Source: an uncultured Oscillospiraceae bacterium
GTDB taxonomy: Bacteria > Bacillota > Clostridia > Oscillospirales > Ruminococcaceae
Length of the DNA stretch: 64,000 nucleotides
Direction of reading: 5' to 3'
Assembly (NCBI GenBank): GCA_900548355.1
Contig: URKR01000005.1
Coordinates: 1 to 64,000 of the forward strand
Shown: positions 15,246 through 24,086 of the stretch, in pieces
Numbering within the stretch: the stretch's first letter is position 1
Layout: every line of letters begins with the position of its first letter
Notes under the pieces: generated by a model
Database searches by the model: none
The model's input: the letters and a program-made list of their open reading frames with translations, nothing else
Told to the model about the DNA's origin: nothing
Program-made: the position numbers and the translations under genes

Positions 15246-18200
15246 TTACTGTGCGTTTTTCATGGCGTAGAACGCCTCGATCTGAGCCTGCTCGTTGTCC
15301 TGGCCCTTTTCTTCCATCTGGGCAATCAGACGCAGCATCTTGTCATAGTCATGCGGCAGCACCTTTTTGAACTTGGGCAGGTATTCGCCGAAATTGTCAA
15401 GGATTTCCTGCCCGCGCGGCGAGCCGGTGCGTTCAACATGTTCTCGGATCAAATCTTTGAGCAGCGAAACATCGTATTTGTGTTCCACCGGTTCCAGGCT
15501 GACCATATCTTTGTTGACACGCTGGTAAAAGTCCCAGTCTTCATCCAGCACATACGCAATACCGCCGCTCATGCCGGCTGCAAAGTTTTTGCCGGTCTTA
15601 CCCAGCACCACCACGGTGCCGCCGGTCATATACTCACACCCATGGTCGCCGACGCCTTCCACAACCGCGATGCCGCCGGAATTGCGCACACAGAACCGTT
15701 CGCCAGCCATGCCGTTGATGAACGCTTTGCCGCCGGTGGCGCCGTACAGCGCAACGTTGCCGATCACAATGTTCCGGCTGCGGTCATATGTAACATCTTT
15801 GGGCGGGTAGACAACGATCTGCCCCCCTGAAAGCCCTTTGCCAAGGTAGTCGTTCGAATCACCAATCAGCTCCAGCGTCAGCCCTTTCGGAAGGAAGGCG
15901 CCAAAGCTCTGCCCGCCGTAACCGCGGCAGGTCACATGGAAGGTGTCGTCCGGCAGGGTGCTGCCGAACTTGGCCGTGATCTCGCTGCCGAAAATGGTGC
16001 CGAACGCGCGGTCGGTGTTGCCGACGCTGACTTCAATGCGCATCGGCCGGGGCTCGGCCATCTCAAAGCTCTTTTTGAATTTCTTCATCAGTACCCGCAT
16101 ATCGGGGGTTTTCTCAAGCTGGAAGTTGTACGCGGCCTTGGGGTCAAAGTGAACGTGGTTATCTGCAATCATGGGGTTCGAAAGCAGGGCGGTAAGGTCA
16201 AGCTCGCTTGCGCGGGAACCGGAAGGTTCAGGTTTGACCCGCAGCAGATCGGTGCGGCCGACAAGCTCCTCAACACTGCGCACGCCGAGCTTTGCCATAT
16301 ATTCACGCAATTCCTGCGCCATGAACCGCATAAAGTTCATGATATATTCCGGCTTGCCGATGAAATGCTTGCGCAGTTCGGGGTTTTGGGTGCAGATGCC
16401 CATCGGGCAGGTATCCAGGTTGCAGACGCGCATCATCACGCAGCCCATTGCGACAAGCGGGCCGGTGCCAAAACCGAATTCCTCCGCTCCGAGCATTGCC
16501 GCGATGGCAACGTCACGGCCGCTCATGAGTTTGCTGTCCGCTTCAATCCGTACCCGGCTGCGCAGCCCGTTCAGGATCAGGCACTGGTGTGCTTCGGCAA
16601 TACCAAGCTCCCAGGGCAGGCCGGCGTTGTGAATAGAGTTGTTCGGCGCCGCGCCGGTTCCGCCATCAAATCCGGAAATCAAAATCACCTCGGCGCCTGC
16701 TTTGGCCACGCCGGCCGCAATGGTGCCGACGCCCGCCTCGCTTACCAGTTTGACATTGATGGCCGCCTTGCGGTTGGCACATTTGAGGTCATAGATCAGC
16801 TGGGCCAGATCCTCAATCGAGTAAATGTCGTGGTGCGGCGGGGGAGAAATCAGCCCCACGCCGGTGGTTGAATTGCGGGTCTTGGCCACCCAGGGGTACA
16901 CTTTGGCGCCGGGCAGCTGCCCGCCCTCACCGGGCTTGGCGCCTTGGGCCATCTTAATCTGGATCTCACTGGCTGAGACAAGGTACTTGCTGGTTACGCC
17001 AAACCGGGCGGAAGCCACCTGCTTGATGGCGGAGTTACGTTCGGTGCCATACCGCTCCTCAGCTTCCCCGCCTTCACCGGTATTGCTCTTGCCTCCAAGC
17101 CGGTTCATAGCGATTGCCATACACTCGTGCGCTTCCTCTGAAAGGGCGCCGTAGCTCATCGCAGCGGTCTTGAACCGTTTGACAATCGAATCAACGCTTT
17201 CGACTTCCTCAATCGGCACGCCGGTTTCGGGGTAATTGAAAGCGAGCAGGCTGCGCAGATGCATCTCGTCGGGGCCGGTTGCGTCAATCGCCGCGGTATA
17301 GGCTTTGAATTTGTCGTAATCGCCGGTCCAGCAGGCCTGCTGCAGCAGGTGGATGGTCTGCGGGTTGTACAGGTGCTGTTCGGCCTGCGGGCCGCTGCGG
17401 AATTTATGGGTGCCAAGGCTCGGCAATTCGGCGACGGTATCCAGGCCGAGCGGGTCGTAAGCCTTCTGGTGGCGCTCTTCAAGATCCTGCTCAATGTCAC
17501 GCAGTGTAATGCCGCCCACCCGGGTCACGGTGTTTGTAAAGTATTTGTTTACGACTTCCTCGCTGATGCCCAGCGCTTCAAAAATCTGGCTGCCCTGATA
17601 GGACTGGATTGTCGAAATGCCCATTTTGGAAGCGATCTTGACAATACCGTTCAGAATTGCCTTGTTGTAGTCCTGCACGGCGGCGTAATAGTCTTTGTCC
17701 AACAGCCCTTCCTCAATCAGCTGGCGGATGGTTTGCTGGGCAAGATACGGGTTGATTGCGCAAGCGCCGTACCCGAGCAGTGTTGCAAAATCGTGTACAA
17801 GCCGCGGTTCACCGCTTTCAAGAACAAGCGCCATGGCCGTGCGCTTTTTGGTGCGGACAAGATACTTTGACACTGCGCCTACCGCCAGCAGGCTCGGAAT
17901 CGCAACGTGATACTCATCGATATCGCGGTCGGACAAAATCAGGATGTTCGCGCCGTCGCGGTAGGCGCGGTCAACATCAACAAACAGCCGGTCAATTGCC
18001 TTTTCCAGCTCGGTATTTTTATAATAGCAGATCGAGATCGTCTGCACCCGGAAACCGGGCACGCTCATCGCCTTGAGCTTGAGAATGTCCGTCTCGGTCA
18101 AAATCGGGTTGTTGATTTTCAGAACCTTGCAGTTTTCGCTGTTTTCTTCCAGCAGGTTGCCCTGCGCGCCGACATAGACGGTGGTTGAGGTGACGACCTT

Positions 18201-19790
18201 TTCCCGCAGGGCGTCAATCGGCGGGTTGGTTACCTGGGCAAACATCTGCTTGAAATAGTCAAAAAGCGGGGGATGGGTGTGGCTCAGCACTGCCAGCGGG
18301 GTATCGCTGCCCATCGCGCCAGCCGGTTCGCTGCCGTTTTTGGCCATCGGCAGGATCATGGTGGCGACATCTTCATACCGGTAACCGAAAGCCTTTTGCA
18401 GCCGCACGCGCGCTTCCGGCGTGGCGGTGGGAACCTTCTGGTTCGGGATCTTGAGATCGCTGAGATTGACAAGGTTGCGGTCGAGCCATTCGCCGTAGGG
18501 CTGGCGGTTGGCGTATTCTGCCTTGAGTTTTTCATCCTCAACAAGCGCACCCTTAACGGTATCGACAAGCAGCATTTTGCCCGGGCGCAGCCGGTCTTTG
18601 CAGACAATTTCGGAAGAGGGAATATCCAGCACGCCGACCTCGCTCGAAAGAATCAGCCGACCATCCTTTGTGATGTAGTAACGGGAAGGGCGCAGCCCGT
18701 TGCGGTCAAGCACCGCGCCCATCACATCGCCGTCCGAAAACAGGATCGAAGCCGGGCCGTCCCACGGTTCAAGCATCGTTGCATAATATTGGTAAAAATC
18801 CCGCTTTTTCGGGTCCATATTCTGGTTGTTGCTCCATGGTTCCGGGATTGTCACCATCACGGCGAGGGGCAGGTCCATGCCATTCATCACCATGAATTCG
18901 AGCGCGTTATCCAACATGGCCGAATCGCTGCCGCCCTGGTTGATGACCGGCAGAATCTTGGTCATGTCATCCTTGAGCACCTGGCTGCCGATTGTCTCTT
19001 CACGCGCGAGCATGGTGTCGGCATTGCCGCGGATCGTGTTGATTTCGCCGTTGTGCAGGATCAGCCGGTTCGGATGCGCGCGGTTCCAGCTTGGCGCGGT
19101 GTTGGTTGAAAACCGGCTGTGTACCATGCCGATCGCGCTTTCGTAGTCTTCATCCTGCAGATCAGGGTAGAACAGCCGCAGCTCTTTAACAAGGAACATC
19201 CCCTTATAGACAATTGTCCGGCTGGACAGGCTGCACACATAGGTTTCGGGGCTGGACTGTTCAAACACCCGGCGGGCCACATACAGGCGGCGGTCGAATT
19301 CGATGCCGGCGGATACGCGTGCCGGTTTGCCCACAAACCCCTGCCAGATGCTTGGCATGCAGCTGCGGGCCGTGTGGCCCAAAATATCAGGGCAGGTGGG
19401 AACTTCACGCCAACCCAGGAAGGGCAGGCCCTCCTTTTGGCAGATGATTTCAAACAGCTTTTTGGCCTGGTTGCGGCGCAGTTCTTCCTGCGGGAAGAAA
19501 AACATGCCGATTCCGTAGCTGCGCTCTTCACCCAGGGAGATCCCGGCGGCAGCGGCCGCTTTGGTAAAGAATTTGTGCCCGATCTGCATCAGGATGCCAA
19601 CGCCGTCGCCGGTTTTGCCCTCGGCGTCTTTGCCGGCGCGGTGCTCCAGATGTTCAACAATCTGGAGGGCGTCATCGATGGTGCGGTGCGTTTTGCGGCC
19701 CTGGATATCCACCACCGCGCCAATGCCGCAGTTGTCATGCTCAAAACGCGGGTCGTACAAACCGGCCCTTTTTGTCGTAAAGTCCTGCAT
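15246..19790 (-). CDS. gltB: Glutamate synthase, large (alpha) subunit
   Basis: 1,514 residues from the ATG 19790, which follows AAGGAGAAGCTT; more upstream starts lack a ribosome site and would run through the leader hairpins. A 20-residue propeptide precedes Cys21 (NCGIGAVV), the catalytic N-terminal Cys of the class II glutamine amidotransferase domain. Then come the central domain, the FMN-binding synthase barrel (GGKSNTGEGGEA, ISGFDGGTGAAP), the 3Fe-4S Cys set (MRVCNLDTCPMGICTQ), and the C-terminal beta-helix (GYGGQSFGAF, GLSGGQIVVYPP). It assimilates ammonia together with glutamine synthetase. Its own promoter and a leader terminator suggest attenuation control. Confidence 0.96.
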   Translation of the reverse strand: MQDFTTKRAGLYDPRFEHDNCGIGAVVDIQGRKTHRTIDDALQIVEHLEHRAGKDAEGKTGDGVGILMQIGHKFFTKAAAAAGISLGEERSYGIGMFFFPQEELRRNQAKKLFEIICQKEGLPFLGWREVPTCPDILGHTARSCMPSIWQGFVGKPARVSAGIEFDRRLYVARRVFEQSSPETYVCSLSSRTIVYKGMFLVKELRLFYPDLQDEDYESAIGMVHSRFSTNTAPSWNRAHPNRLILHNGEINTIRGNADTMLAREETIGSQVLKDDMTKILPVINQGGSDSAMLDNALEFMVMNGMDLPLAVMVTIPEPWSNNQNMDPKKRDFYQYYATMLEPWDGPASILFSDGDVMGAVLDRNGLRPSRYYITKDGRLILSSEVGVLDIPSSEIVCKDRLRPGKMLLVDTVKGALVEDEKLKAEYANRQPYGEWLDRNLVNLSDLKIPNQKVPTATPEARVRLQKAFGYRYEDVATMILPMAKNGSEPAGAMGSDTPLAVLSHTHPPLFDYFKQMFAQVTNPPIDALREKVVTSTTVYVGAQGNLLEENSENCKVLKINNPILTETDILKLKAMSVPGFRVQTISICYYKNTELEKAIDRLFVDVDRAYRDGANILILSDRDIDEYHVAIPSLLAVGAVSKYLVRTKKRTAMALVLESGEPRLVHDFATLLGYGACAINPYLAQQTIRQLIEEGLLDKDYYAAVQDYNKAILNGIVKIASKMGISTIQSYQGSQIFEALGISEEVVNKYFTNTVTRVGGITLRDIEQDLEERHQKAYDPLGLDTVAELPSLGTHKFRSGPQAEQHLYNPQTIHLLQQACWTGDYDKFKAYTAAIDATGPDEMHLRSLLAFNYPETGVPIEEVESVDSIVKRFKTAAMSYGALSEEAHECMAIAMNRLGGKSNTGEGGEAEERYGTERNSAIKQVASARFGVTSKYLVSASEIQIKMAQGAKPGEGGQLPGAKVYPWVAKTRNSTTGVGLISPPPHHDIYSIEDLAQLIYDLKCANRKAAINVKLVSEAGVGTIAAGVAKAGAEVILISGFDGGTGAAPNNSIHNAGLPWELGIAEAHQCLILNGLRSRVRIEADSKLMSGRDVAIAAMLGAEEFGFGTGPLVAMGCVMMRVCNLDTCPMGICTQNPELRKHFIGKPEYIMNFMRFMAQELREYMAKLGVRSVEELVGRTDLLRVKPEPSGSRASELDLTALLSNPMIADNHVHFDPKAAYNFQLEKTPDMRVLMKKFKKSFEMAEPRPMRIEVSVGNTDRAFGTIFGSEITAKFGSTLPDDTFHVTCRGYGGQSFGAFLPKGLTLELIGDSNDYLGKGLSGGQIVVYPPKDVTYDRSRNIVIGNVALYGATGGKAFINGMAGERFCVRNSGGIAVVEGVGDHGCEYMTGGTVVVLGKTGKNFAAGMSGGIAYVLDEDWDFYQRVNKDMVSLEPVEHKYDVSLLKDLIREHVERTGSPRGQEILDNFGEYLPKFKKVLPHDYDKMLRLIAQMEEKGQDNEQAQIEAFYAMKNAQ

Positions 19791-19822
19791 AAGCTTCTCC
19801 TTCCCGGCTGTCAGGTCTGCAC

Positions 19823-19847
19823 TTTGGGCGGCGGCCGGCCGCCCAAA
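19823..19847 (-). promoter_or_regulatory. Second hairpin in gltB leader
   Basis: A 10-bp perfect stem (19823-19832 with 19838-19847, 5-nt loop) lies between the leader terminator and the gltB ribosome site. It has no useful T-run on the - strand. It could stabilise the message or take part in a regulatory fold. Confidence 0.55.
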
Positions 19848-19851
19848 ATGC

Positions 19852-19901
19852 AAAAAAGGCGCCCCCGGCATGGCGGCATACGGCCACCATGCGGGAACGC
19901 C
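19852..19901 (-). terminator. Leader terminator (candidate attenuator) of gltB
   Basis: On the - strand a near-continuous hairpin (19901 down to 19858; inner 9-bp stem with one G-T pair, lower stem GGCG/CGCC) is followed by six T. It begins only about 10 nt after the predicted start of the gltB promoter transcript and about 60 nt before the gltB ribosome site. It therefore lies inside the gltB leader and could end most transcripts unless relieved. It could also serve as terminator for the upstream mrp gene. Confidence 0.7.
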
Positions 19902-19917
19902 TTTGTTCTTGCTAATC

Positions 19918-19946
19918 AGCATACCACGGATGGGCAGCTTTGGCAA
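19918..19946 (-). promoter_or_regulatory. gltBD promoter
   Basis: On the - strand TTGCCA (19941-19946) and TATGCT (19918-19923) are exactly 17 nt apart. The transcript would start near 19911, about 120 nt before the gltB start codon. Confidence 0.7.
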
Positions 19947-19978
19947 GGGGAAAGCAAAATTATTTTTAGAATCGGGTA

Positions 19979-20000
19979 TTGAATTCCTTTTCGAATTCAA
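19979..20000. promoter_or_regulatory. Inverted repeat upstream of gltB promoter
   Basis: TTGAATTC and GAATTCAA form an 8-bp perfect inverted repeat with a 6-nt spacer, about 33 bp upstream of the gltB -35. The position suits a regulator site; no regulator gene is adjacent. Confidence 0.4.
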
Positions 20001-20047
20001 ATATAAGGCAAAAAACTTTCAAATCTTTTGCAATGGGGTGCTGCAGC

Positions 20048-20875
20048 TCAGACCAACAGCGCTGCCACCGTCTTTGCGGCGTTGTCCAGGAAGTCCCCGG
20101 CATAGGTTTCGATCATGCCGGCATCGGCTTCCTTTGCCAGCTCGGGATCGATCGGCATCTTTGCCAGAACCGGCAGATGATACTTCTCAGCTGTCTGTTC
20201 TACATGGCTGTCGCCAAAGACCTGGATGTGCTCGCCGCAATGCGGGCAGACCGCGTAGCTCATGTTCTCGATAATGCCAAGCACCGGGACCTTCATCATC
20301 TCGGCCATCTGCACAGCTTTGCCGACAATCATCCCGACGAGCTCCTGCGGGCTGGACACAATCACAATGCCATCCACCGGCAGCGTCTGGAAAACGGTCA
20401 GCGGCACGTCGCCGGTACCCGGAGGCATATCCACAAACAGGAAGTCAACATCCTCCCAGATAACATCCTGCCAGAACTGCTTGACCGCACCGGCGATAAC
20501 CGGCCCGCGCCAGACAACCGGCGCTTCTTCGTCTTCCAGCAGCAGGTTGATGCTCATGATGTCAATGCCGGTGCGGCTCTTGATGGGGTAGATGCCGTCG
20601 TCATTGCCGGTGGCCGGTCCATGCACGCCGAACAGTTTCGGGATTGAAGGACCAGTGATATCGGCGTCCAAAATGCCGGCAGAGTGGCCCATCCGGCGCA
20701 TTGCGACAGCCAGCATGGCGCTGGTCATGCTTTTGCCCACGCCGCCTTTGCCGGAAACTACGCCGATTACCTTTTTGATATGGCTTTTGGCGTGCGGCGG
20801 CTCGTGCTGCGGGGCGTTGCGGCTGGGGCAATCCGCGCCGCAGCTGCTGCAGTCATGGGTGCATTCTTCGCTCAT
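20048..20875 (-). CDS. Mrp/NBP35-family P-loop ATPase (iron-sulfur cluster carrier)
   Basis: 275 residues with AAGGAG ribosome site. The deviant Walker A GKGGVGKS lies near residue 43, followed by DADITGPSIPKLFG and DMPPGTGDVPLTVFQ. The N-terminus carries four Cys (5, 9, 12, 16), recalling the NBP35 cluster motif, and a C-terminal VCPHCGE holds the CxxC pair that binds the bridging [4Fe-4S] cluster in the dimer. It likely delivers clusters to apo-proteins such as the Fe-S enzymes encoded nearby (gltBD, ispG). It has its own promoter; the next - strand gene is gltB. Confidence 0.92.
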   Translation of the reverse strand: MSEECTHDCSSCGADCPSRNAPQHEPPHAKSHIKKVIGVVSGKGGVGKSMTSAMLAVAMRRMGHSAGILDADITGPSIPKLFGVHGPATGNDDGIYPIKSRTGIDIMSINLLLEDEEAPVVWRGPVIAGAVKQFWQDVIWEDVDFLFVDMPPGTGDVPLTVFQTLPVDGIVIVSSPQELVGMIVGKAVQMAEMMKVPVLGIIENMSYAVCPHCGEHIQVFGDSHVEQTAEKYHLPVLAKMPIDPELAKEADAGMIETYAGDFLDNAAKTVAALLV

Positions 20876-20973
20876 TTACACATTCTCCTTTTCACCGGGG
20901 CGTTGGCTCCGGCGCACTCCGTTGTTGGAGCAGCCAACCGCCCCGGAAAAAGCGACGGCTGCACATACACACT

Positions 20974-21002
20974 ATTTTACTGGATTGTACCCCAAAAAGC
21001 AA
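20974..21002 (-). promoter_or_regulatory. Promoter of mrp-like gene
   Basis: On the - strand TTGCTT (20997-21002) and TAAAAT (20974-20979), 17-nt spacer, about 100 nt before the start codon. Confidence 0.6.
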
Positions 21003-21010
21003 GCCATCCG

Positions 21011-21841
21011 TCAGCCTTTTACCGGTATGGCTGCCAGGATCGCGCAGACAAGCTGCTCAAACACCGGGCCGCGGCGGTTGGCAATTTCAATGACCTCCTC
21101 GCCGGAAAGTTTGCCCTTGCTCATGCCGGCAGCCAGATTGGTGATCAGGCTCATAGCCAAAACCGGCAGGCCGCAGTGGCTGGCGGCGATGGCCTCAGGC
21201 ACCGTGCTCATGCCGACGGCATCGGCGCCAAGGATGCGGAACGCGCGGATCTCAGCCGGTGTCTCATAGCTCGGGCCCATGTAGCCGAGATAGACGCCCT
21301 CGCGCAGCGGTAAACCTTGGGCGGCAGCCACATCGCGCGCCACCTGCTGCAGCTCGGGGGTGTACACATGGCTCATATCGCAAAAACGCGGGCCGATGGC
21401 CTCGTCGTTTTCACCGCGCAGCGGATTGGCGCCCATGAAGTTGATATGGTCGGTGATCAACATAAAATCGCCGACCTGGAAATCGTAGTTGACGCCTCCG
21501 GCGGCATTGGTCAGCACCAGAGCCTGGCAGCCCAGCGCTTTGATGACCCGTACGGGCCGTGCAATGGCCTGCATATCATGGCCTTCATAAAAGTGGAAGC
21601 GCCCCTGCATGCAGAGCACTGCCCGTCCGGCCAGCCGCCCGGCCACAAACCGTCCGGCATGGCCCGGCGCGGTCGATACAGGCAAGCCCGGCACCTCGCT
21701 GTACGGGATATAGACCGGATTGTCGATGCGGTCGGCCAGCCCGCCCAGGCCGGAACCCAGCACAATCGCCAGTTCGGGGGATTCTGGCAGGCGGGTGCGC
21801 AAAAAGCTGACCGCCGCCTGGATCATTTCAGATTCACGCAT
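21011..21841 (-). CDS. Purine nucleoside phosphorylase (trimeric PNP type)
   Basis: 276 residues from the ATG 21841 with AAAGGATG ribosome site. It splits inosine and guanosine (and deoxy forms) with phosphate into base and ribose-1-phosphate. Family marks: VLGSGLGGLAD (phosphate loop), GRFHFYEGHDM, LTNAAGGVN, GPSYETPAEIRAFRILGADAVGMSTVPE and the substrate-region AMSLITNLAAGM. Length is that of the low-molecular-mass trimeric class (punA/xapA). Expressed from its own promoter, back to back with the proS promoter. Confidence 0.93.
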   Translation of the reverse strand: MRESEMIQAAVSFLRTRLPESPELAIVLGSGLGGLADRIDNPVYIPYSEVPGLPVSTAPGHAGRFVAGRLAGRAVLCMQGRFHFYEGHDMQAIARPVRVIKALGCQALVLTNAAGGVNYDFQVGDFMLITDHINFMGANPLRGENDEAIGPRFCDMSHVYTPELQQVARDVAAAQGLPLREGVYLGYMGPSYETPAEIRAFRILGADAVGMSTVPEAIAASHCGLPVLAMSLITNLAAGMSKGKLSGEEVIEIANRRGPVFEQLVCAILAAIPVKG

Positions 21842-21904
21842 GGTTTTGCATCCTTTCATAGGTACGTTGAGGCCGCCGGTATTCAACGGCGGCTGCCTTT
21901 ATGT

Positions 21905-21933
21905 ATTGTACCATGCGCGGCCGCGCGCGGCAA
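21905..21933 (-). promoter_or_regulatory. Promoter of purine nucleoside phosphorylase gene
   Basis: On the - strand TTGCCG (21928-21933) and TACAAT (21905-21910), 17-nt spacer. Its -35 is only 2 bp from the -35 of the divergent proS promoter. Confidence 0.65.
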
Positions 21934-21935
21934 GC

Positions 21936-21964
21936 TTGACAGCCGTGCAGCGTTGCGGTATACT
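21936..21964 (+). promoter_or_regulatory. proS promoter
   Basis: TTGACA (21936-21941) and TATACT (21959-21964) with a 17-nt spacer: near-perfect sigma-A promoter, starting the T-box leader at about 21972. Confidence 0.88.
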
Positions 21965-21971
21965 GAGCCCA

Positions 21972-22276
21972 ATCAGAGAAAAAGGCGATGAGAAGAAACA
22001 GTACGCGCCTGTGGGGCCAACCAGAGAAAAGGCGGTTGGTGCAAGCCTTTGGCCCCGGGGCGCCGAACCCATCTTCGAGCTGTGCGCGAAAAGCAGGGAA
22101 GGACAAAAGTTCCCCGTCAAGCGCTACCGGGTTCTCCCGTTATCGAGAGCAGGCGTCGGAGCCAAGCTTCCCGCGCCCTGAGAGTGGAGCCTTTTCCAAA
22201 GTTAGGTGGTACCACGGACGATGTTTCGTTCGCCCTAAGCAGACCGTTTCGGTTTGTTTGGGGCGTTTTTATTTTT
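21972..22276 (+). promoter_or_regulatory. T-box riboswitch, proline specifier
   Basis: A ~300-nt leader of proS with T-box landmarks. Stem I shows an AGAGA element (22023-22027) and a GGTTGGTGCAAGCC distal loop region. The specifier context GAA-CCC-A has CCC (Pro) at 22068-22070. The T-box sequence TTAGGTGGTACCACGG (22202-22217) is followed by a terminator. Uncharged tRNA-Pro is expected to bind and let transcription continue into proS. Confidence 0.9.
22231..22276 (+). terminator. T-box terminator hairpin
   Basis: Stem starting CGCCC (22231) and closing GGGCG (22261-22265) around TTTC, then a T-rich run. Its 5' side competes with the antiterminator formed by the T-box sequence. Confidence 0.85.
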
Positions 22277-22319
22277 CTGAGCGGCAAATATGCCGGAAGA
22301 CAGCGAACAGGAGGTTGTT

Positions 22320-24032
22320 ATGAAACTGGCCAATCTTGCAGGCGCCCGGTTTAAGGAGCGTCCGTCCGACTGCGTTGTGGACAGCCACGCCCTGCTGGTG
22401 CGCGGCGGTTACATCAAACAGGTCATGAACGGGGTGTTTTCATCCTATGCGCCGCTTGTACGCGTGACCCGCAAGATCGAACAGATTCTGCGGGAAGAGA
22501 TGGACGCCCTGGGCGGGCAGGAAGTAGAGTTGCCTGTCGTGATGCCGGCTTCGCTTTGGCAGGCATCGGGCCGGTACGCCAAGATCGGGCCGGAACTGGC
22601 CCGGTTTCGGGACCGCAGCGGCAATGAACTTGTCCTTGGCATGACCCATGAGGAAGCTGCCGTGCAGCTTGTGCGGGATGAAGCCCAAAGCTATGCGCAG
22701 TACCCGTTCATGATCTACCAGATCCAGACCAAATTCCGGGATGAAGCCCGCCCGCGTGCCGGGCTGATCCGGGTGCGGGAATTCACAATGAAGGATGCTT
22801 ATTCTTTCCACACAAGCCAGCAGGATCTTGACGCTTTCTATGCGCGCTGCCTGGAAGCTTATCACCGCATCTTTGCCCGGGTCGGCCTGCCGCAGGTGGT
22901 TGCGGTCGCCTCGGACGCCGGGATGATGGGCGGCAGGGTCTCGCATGAGTTTATGTTGCTGACTCCGATCGGAGAGGATTCGATCGCACTCTGCCCGCAT
23001 TGCGGTTACCGCGCCAACCTTGAAGCCGCGGCCTGCTGCCTGCCCCGGACGCCGCAGCGCCAGCCAAAGCCGCTTACCAAGGTGGCTACGCCGGGCGTGC
23101 ACACAATAGAGGAACTATGTGCCTGCCTGCAGATCACACCGGAAGAGACCTGCAAGGCGGTCGCGTATGAGAAGGCCGGGGATGGCGGACTGGTGCTCGT
23201 GTTTTTGCGCGGCGATCTTGAAGTCAACGAAACAAAACTGACGCGTTACCTTGGCGGTGCGGTGTACCCGGCCACAAACCTGAAAGCAGGCGGTTTGTGC
23301 GCCGGTTCCATCGGGCCGGTCGGTTTGCCGGGCGGCGTGCAGGTTTTGTACGATCAATCCCTTGCGGCGTGCCAAACGCTTGCATGCGGTGCGAATGAGG
23401 AAGGCTTCCATTTCACCGGCATGTTTCCTGCCCGTGACCTGCCCGGCGCTTCGTTCGGGGACTTTGCCAAGGCGGTTGCCGGCGGTGTCTGCCCGGCCTG
23501 CGGGCAGGCGGGGCTTGCCATTTCGCGAGGCATCGAAGTCGGCAATATCTTCCAGCTTGGCGATACCTATACGGCGGCGCTCGGCATGACCTATCAGGAC
23601 GCCGCCGGCCAGGTCCGCTACCCGCTGATGGGGTGTTATGGCATTGGCGTGGGGCGTCTCGCCGCGGCCATCTGTGAAGCCCATCATGATGACTGCGGCC
23701 CGATCTGGCCGATGGCCGTGGCCCCCTGGCAGCTGCATTTGTGTGCCGTGCGGGCCGGCGATGCACAGGTGCGCAGCTGCGCCGACGCACTGTACGCCGA
23801 ACTGACCCGACGTGGAGTTGAGGTGATATACGATGACCGCGCTGTCAGCCCCGGCGTCCTTTTTGCCGATGCCGATTTGATGGGCGTGCCGTTCCGGGCG
23901 GTTGTCAGCCCGCGAAATTGCAAAGCCGGCGTGGTGGAAATCACAACCCGAGACAAACAAACCGCAACCCGCGTGCCGATCGGCGAGGCGGCCGATACGA
24001 TCCAGCGCCTGATGGCCGAAGCGGCGCAGTAA
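22320..24032 (+). CDS. proS: Prolyl-tRNA synthetase
   Basis: 570 residues from the ATG 8 nt after AGGAGG. Class II aminoacyl-tRNA synthetase that charges tRNA-Pro in the cytoplasm. Motif 2 region TKFRDEARPRAGLIRVREFTMKDAYSF is clear, with GMTHEEAAVQLVRDE just before it. A central insertion (about residues 225-385) is the YbaK-like editing domain that removes mis-charged Ala. The C-terminal anticodon-binding domain follows ending near RLMAEAAQ. This is the ProS form with an editing insert, common in Bacteria. Controlled by the proline T-box; the flippase gene 54 nt downstream probably shares the transcript. Confidence 0.97.
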   Translation: MKLANLAGARFKERPSDCVVDSHALLVRGGYIKQVMNGVFSSYAPLVRVTRKIEQILREEMDALGGQEVELPVVMPASLWQASGRYAKIGPELARFRDRSGNELVLGMTHEEAAVQLVRDEAQSYAQYPFMIYQIQTKFRDEARPRAGLIRVREFTMKDAYSFHTSQQDLDAFYARCLEAYHRIFARVGLPQVVAVASDAGMMGGRVSHEFMLLTPIGEDSIALCPHCGYRANLEAAACCLPRTPQRQPKPLTKVATPGVHTIEELCACLQITPEETCKAVAYEKAGDGGLVLVFLRGDLEVNETKLTRYLGGAVYPATNLKAGGLCAGSIGPVGLPGGVQVLYDQSLAACQTLACGANEEGFHFTGMFPARDLPGASFGDFAKAVAGGVCPACGQAGLAISRGIEVGNIFQLGDTYTAALGMTYQDAAGQVRYPLMGCYGIGVGRLAAAICEAHHDDCGPIWPMAVAPWQLHLCAVRAGDAQVRSCADALYAELTRRGVEVIYDDRAVSPGVLFADADLMGVPFRAVVSPRNCKAGVVEITTRDKQTATRVPIGEAADTIQRLMAEAAQ

Positions 24033-24086
24033 AGGCATACCACCCCCGTTGCCCGCATACCCTGGCAGGGGAGAGGGGGCCTGCCC

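Noticed and set aside
13740..15830. Open frame of about 700 codons on the + strand
   Set aside because: Antisense to gltD and the end of gltB; codon pattern follows the real genes in reverse.
19852..19920. ANTAR two-hairpin element or T-box in front of gltB
   Set aside because: The predicted start leaves about 10 nt before the terminator hairpin, too short for two hexaloop hairpins, and no T-box sequence is present.
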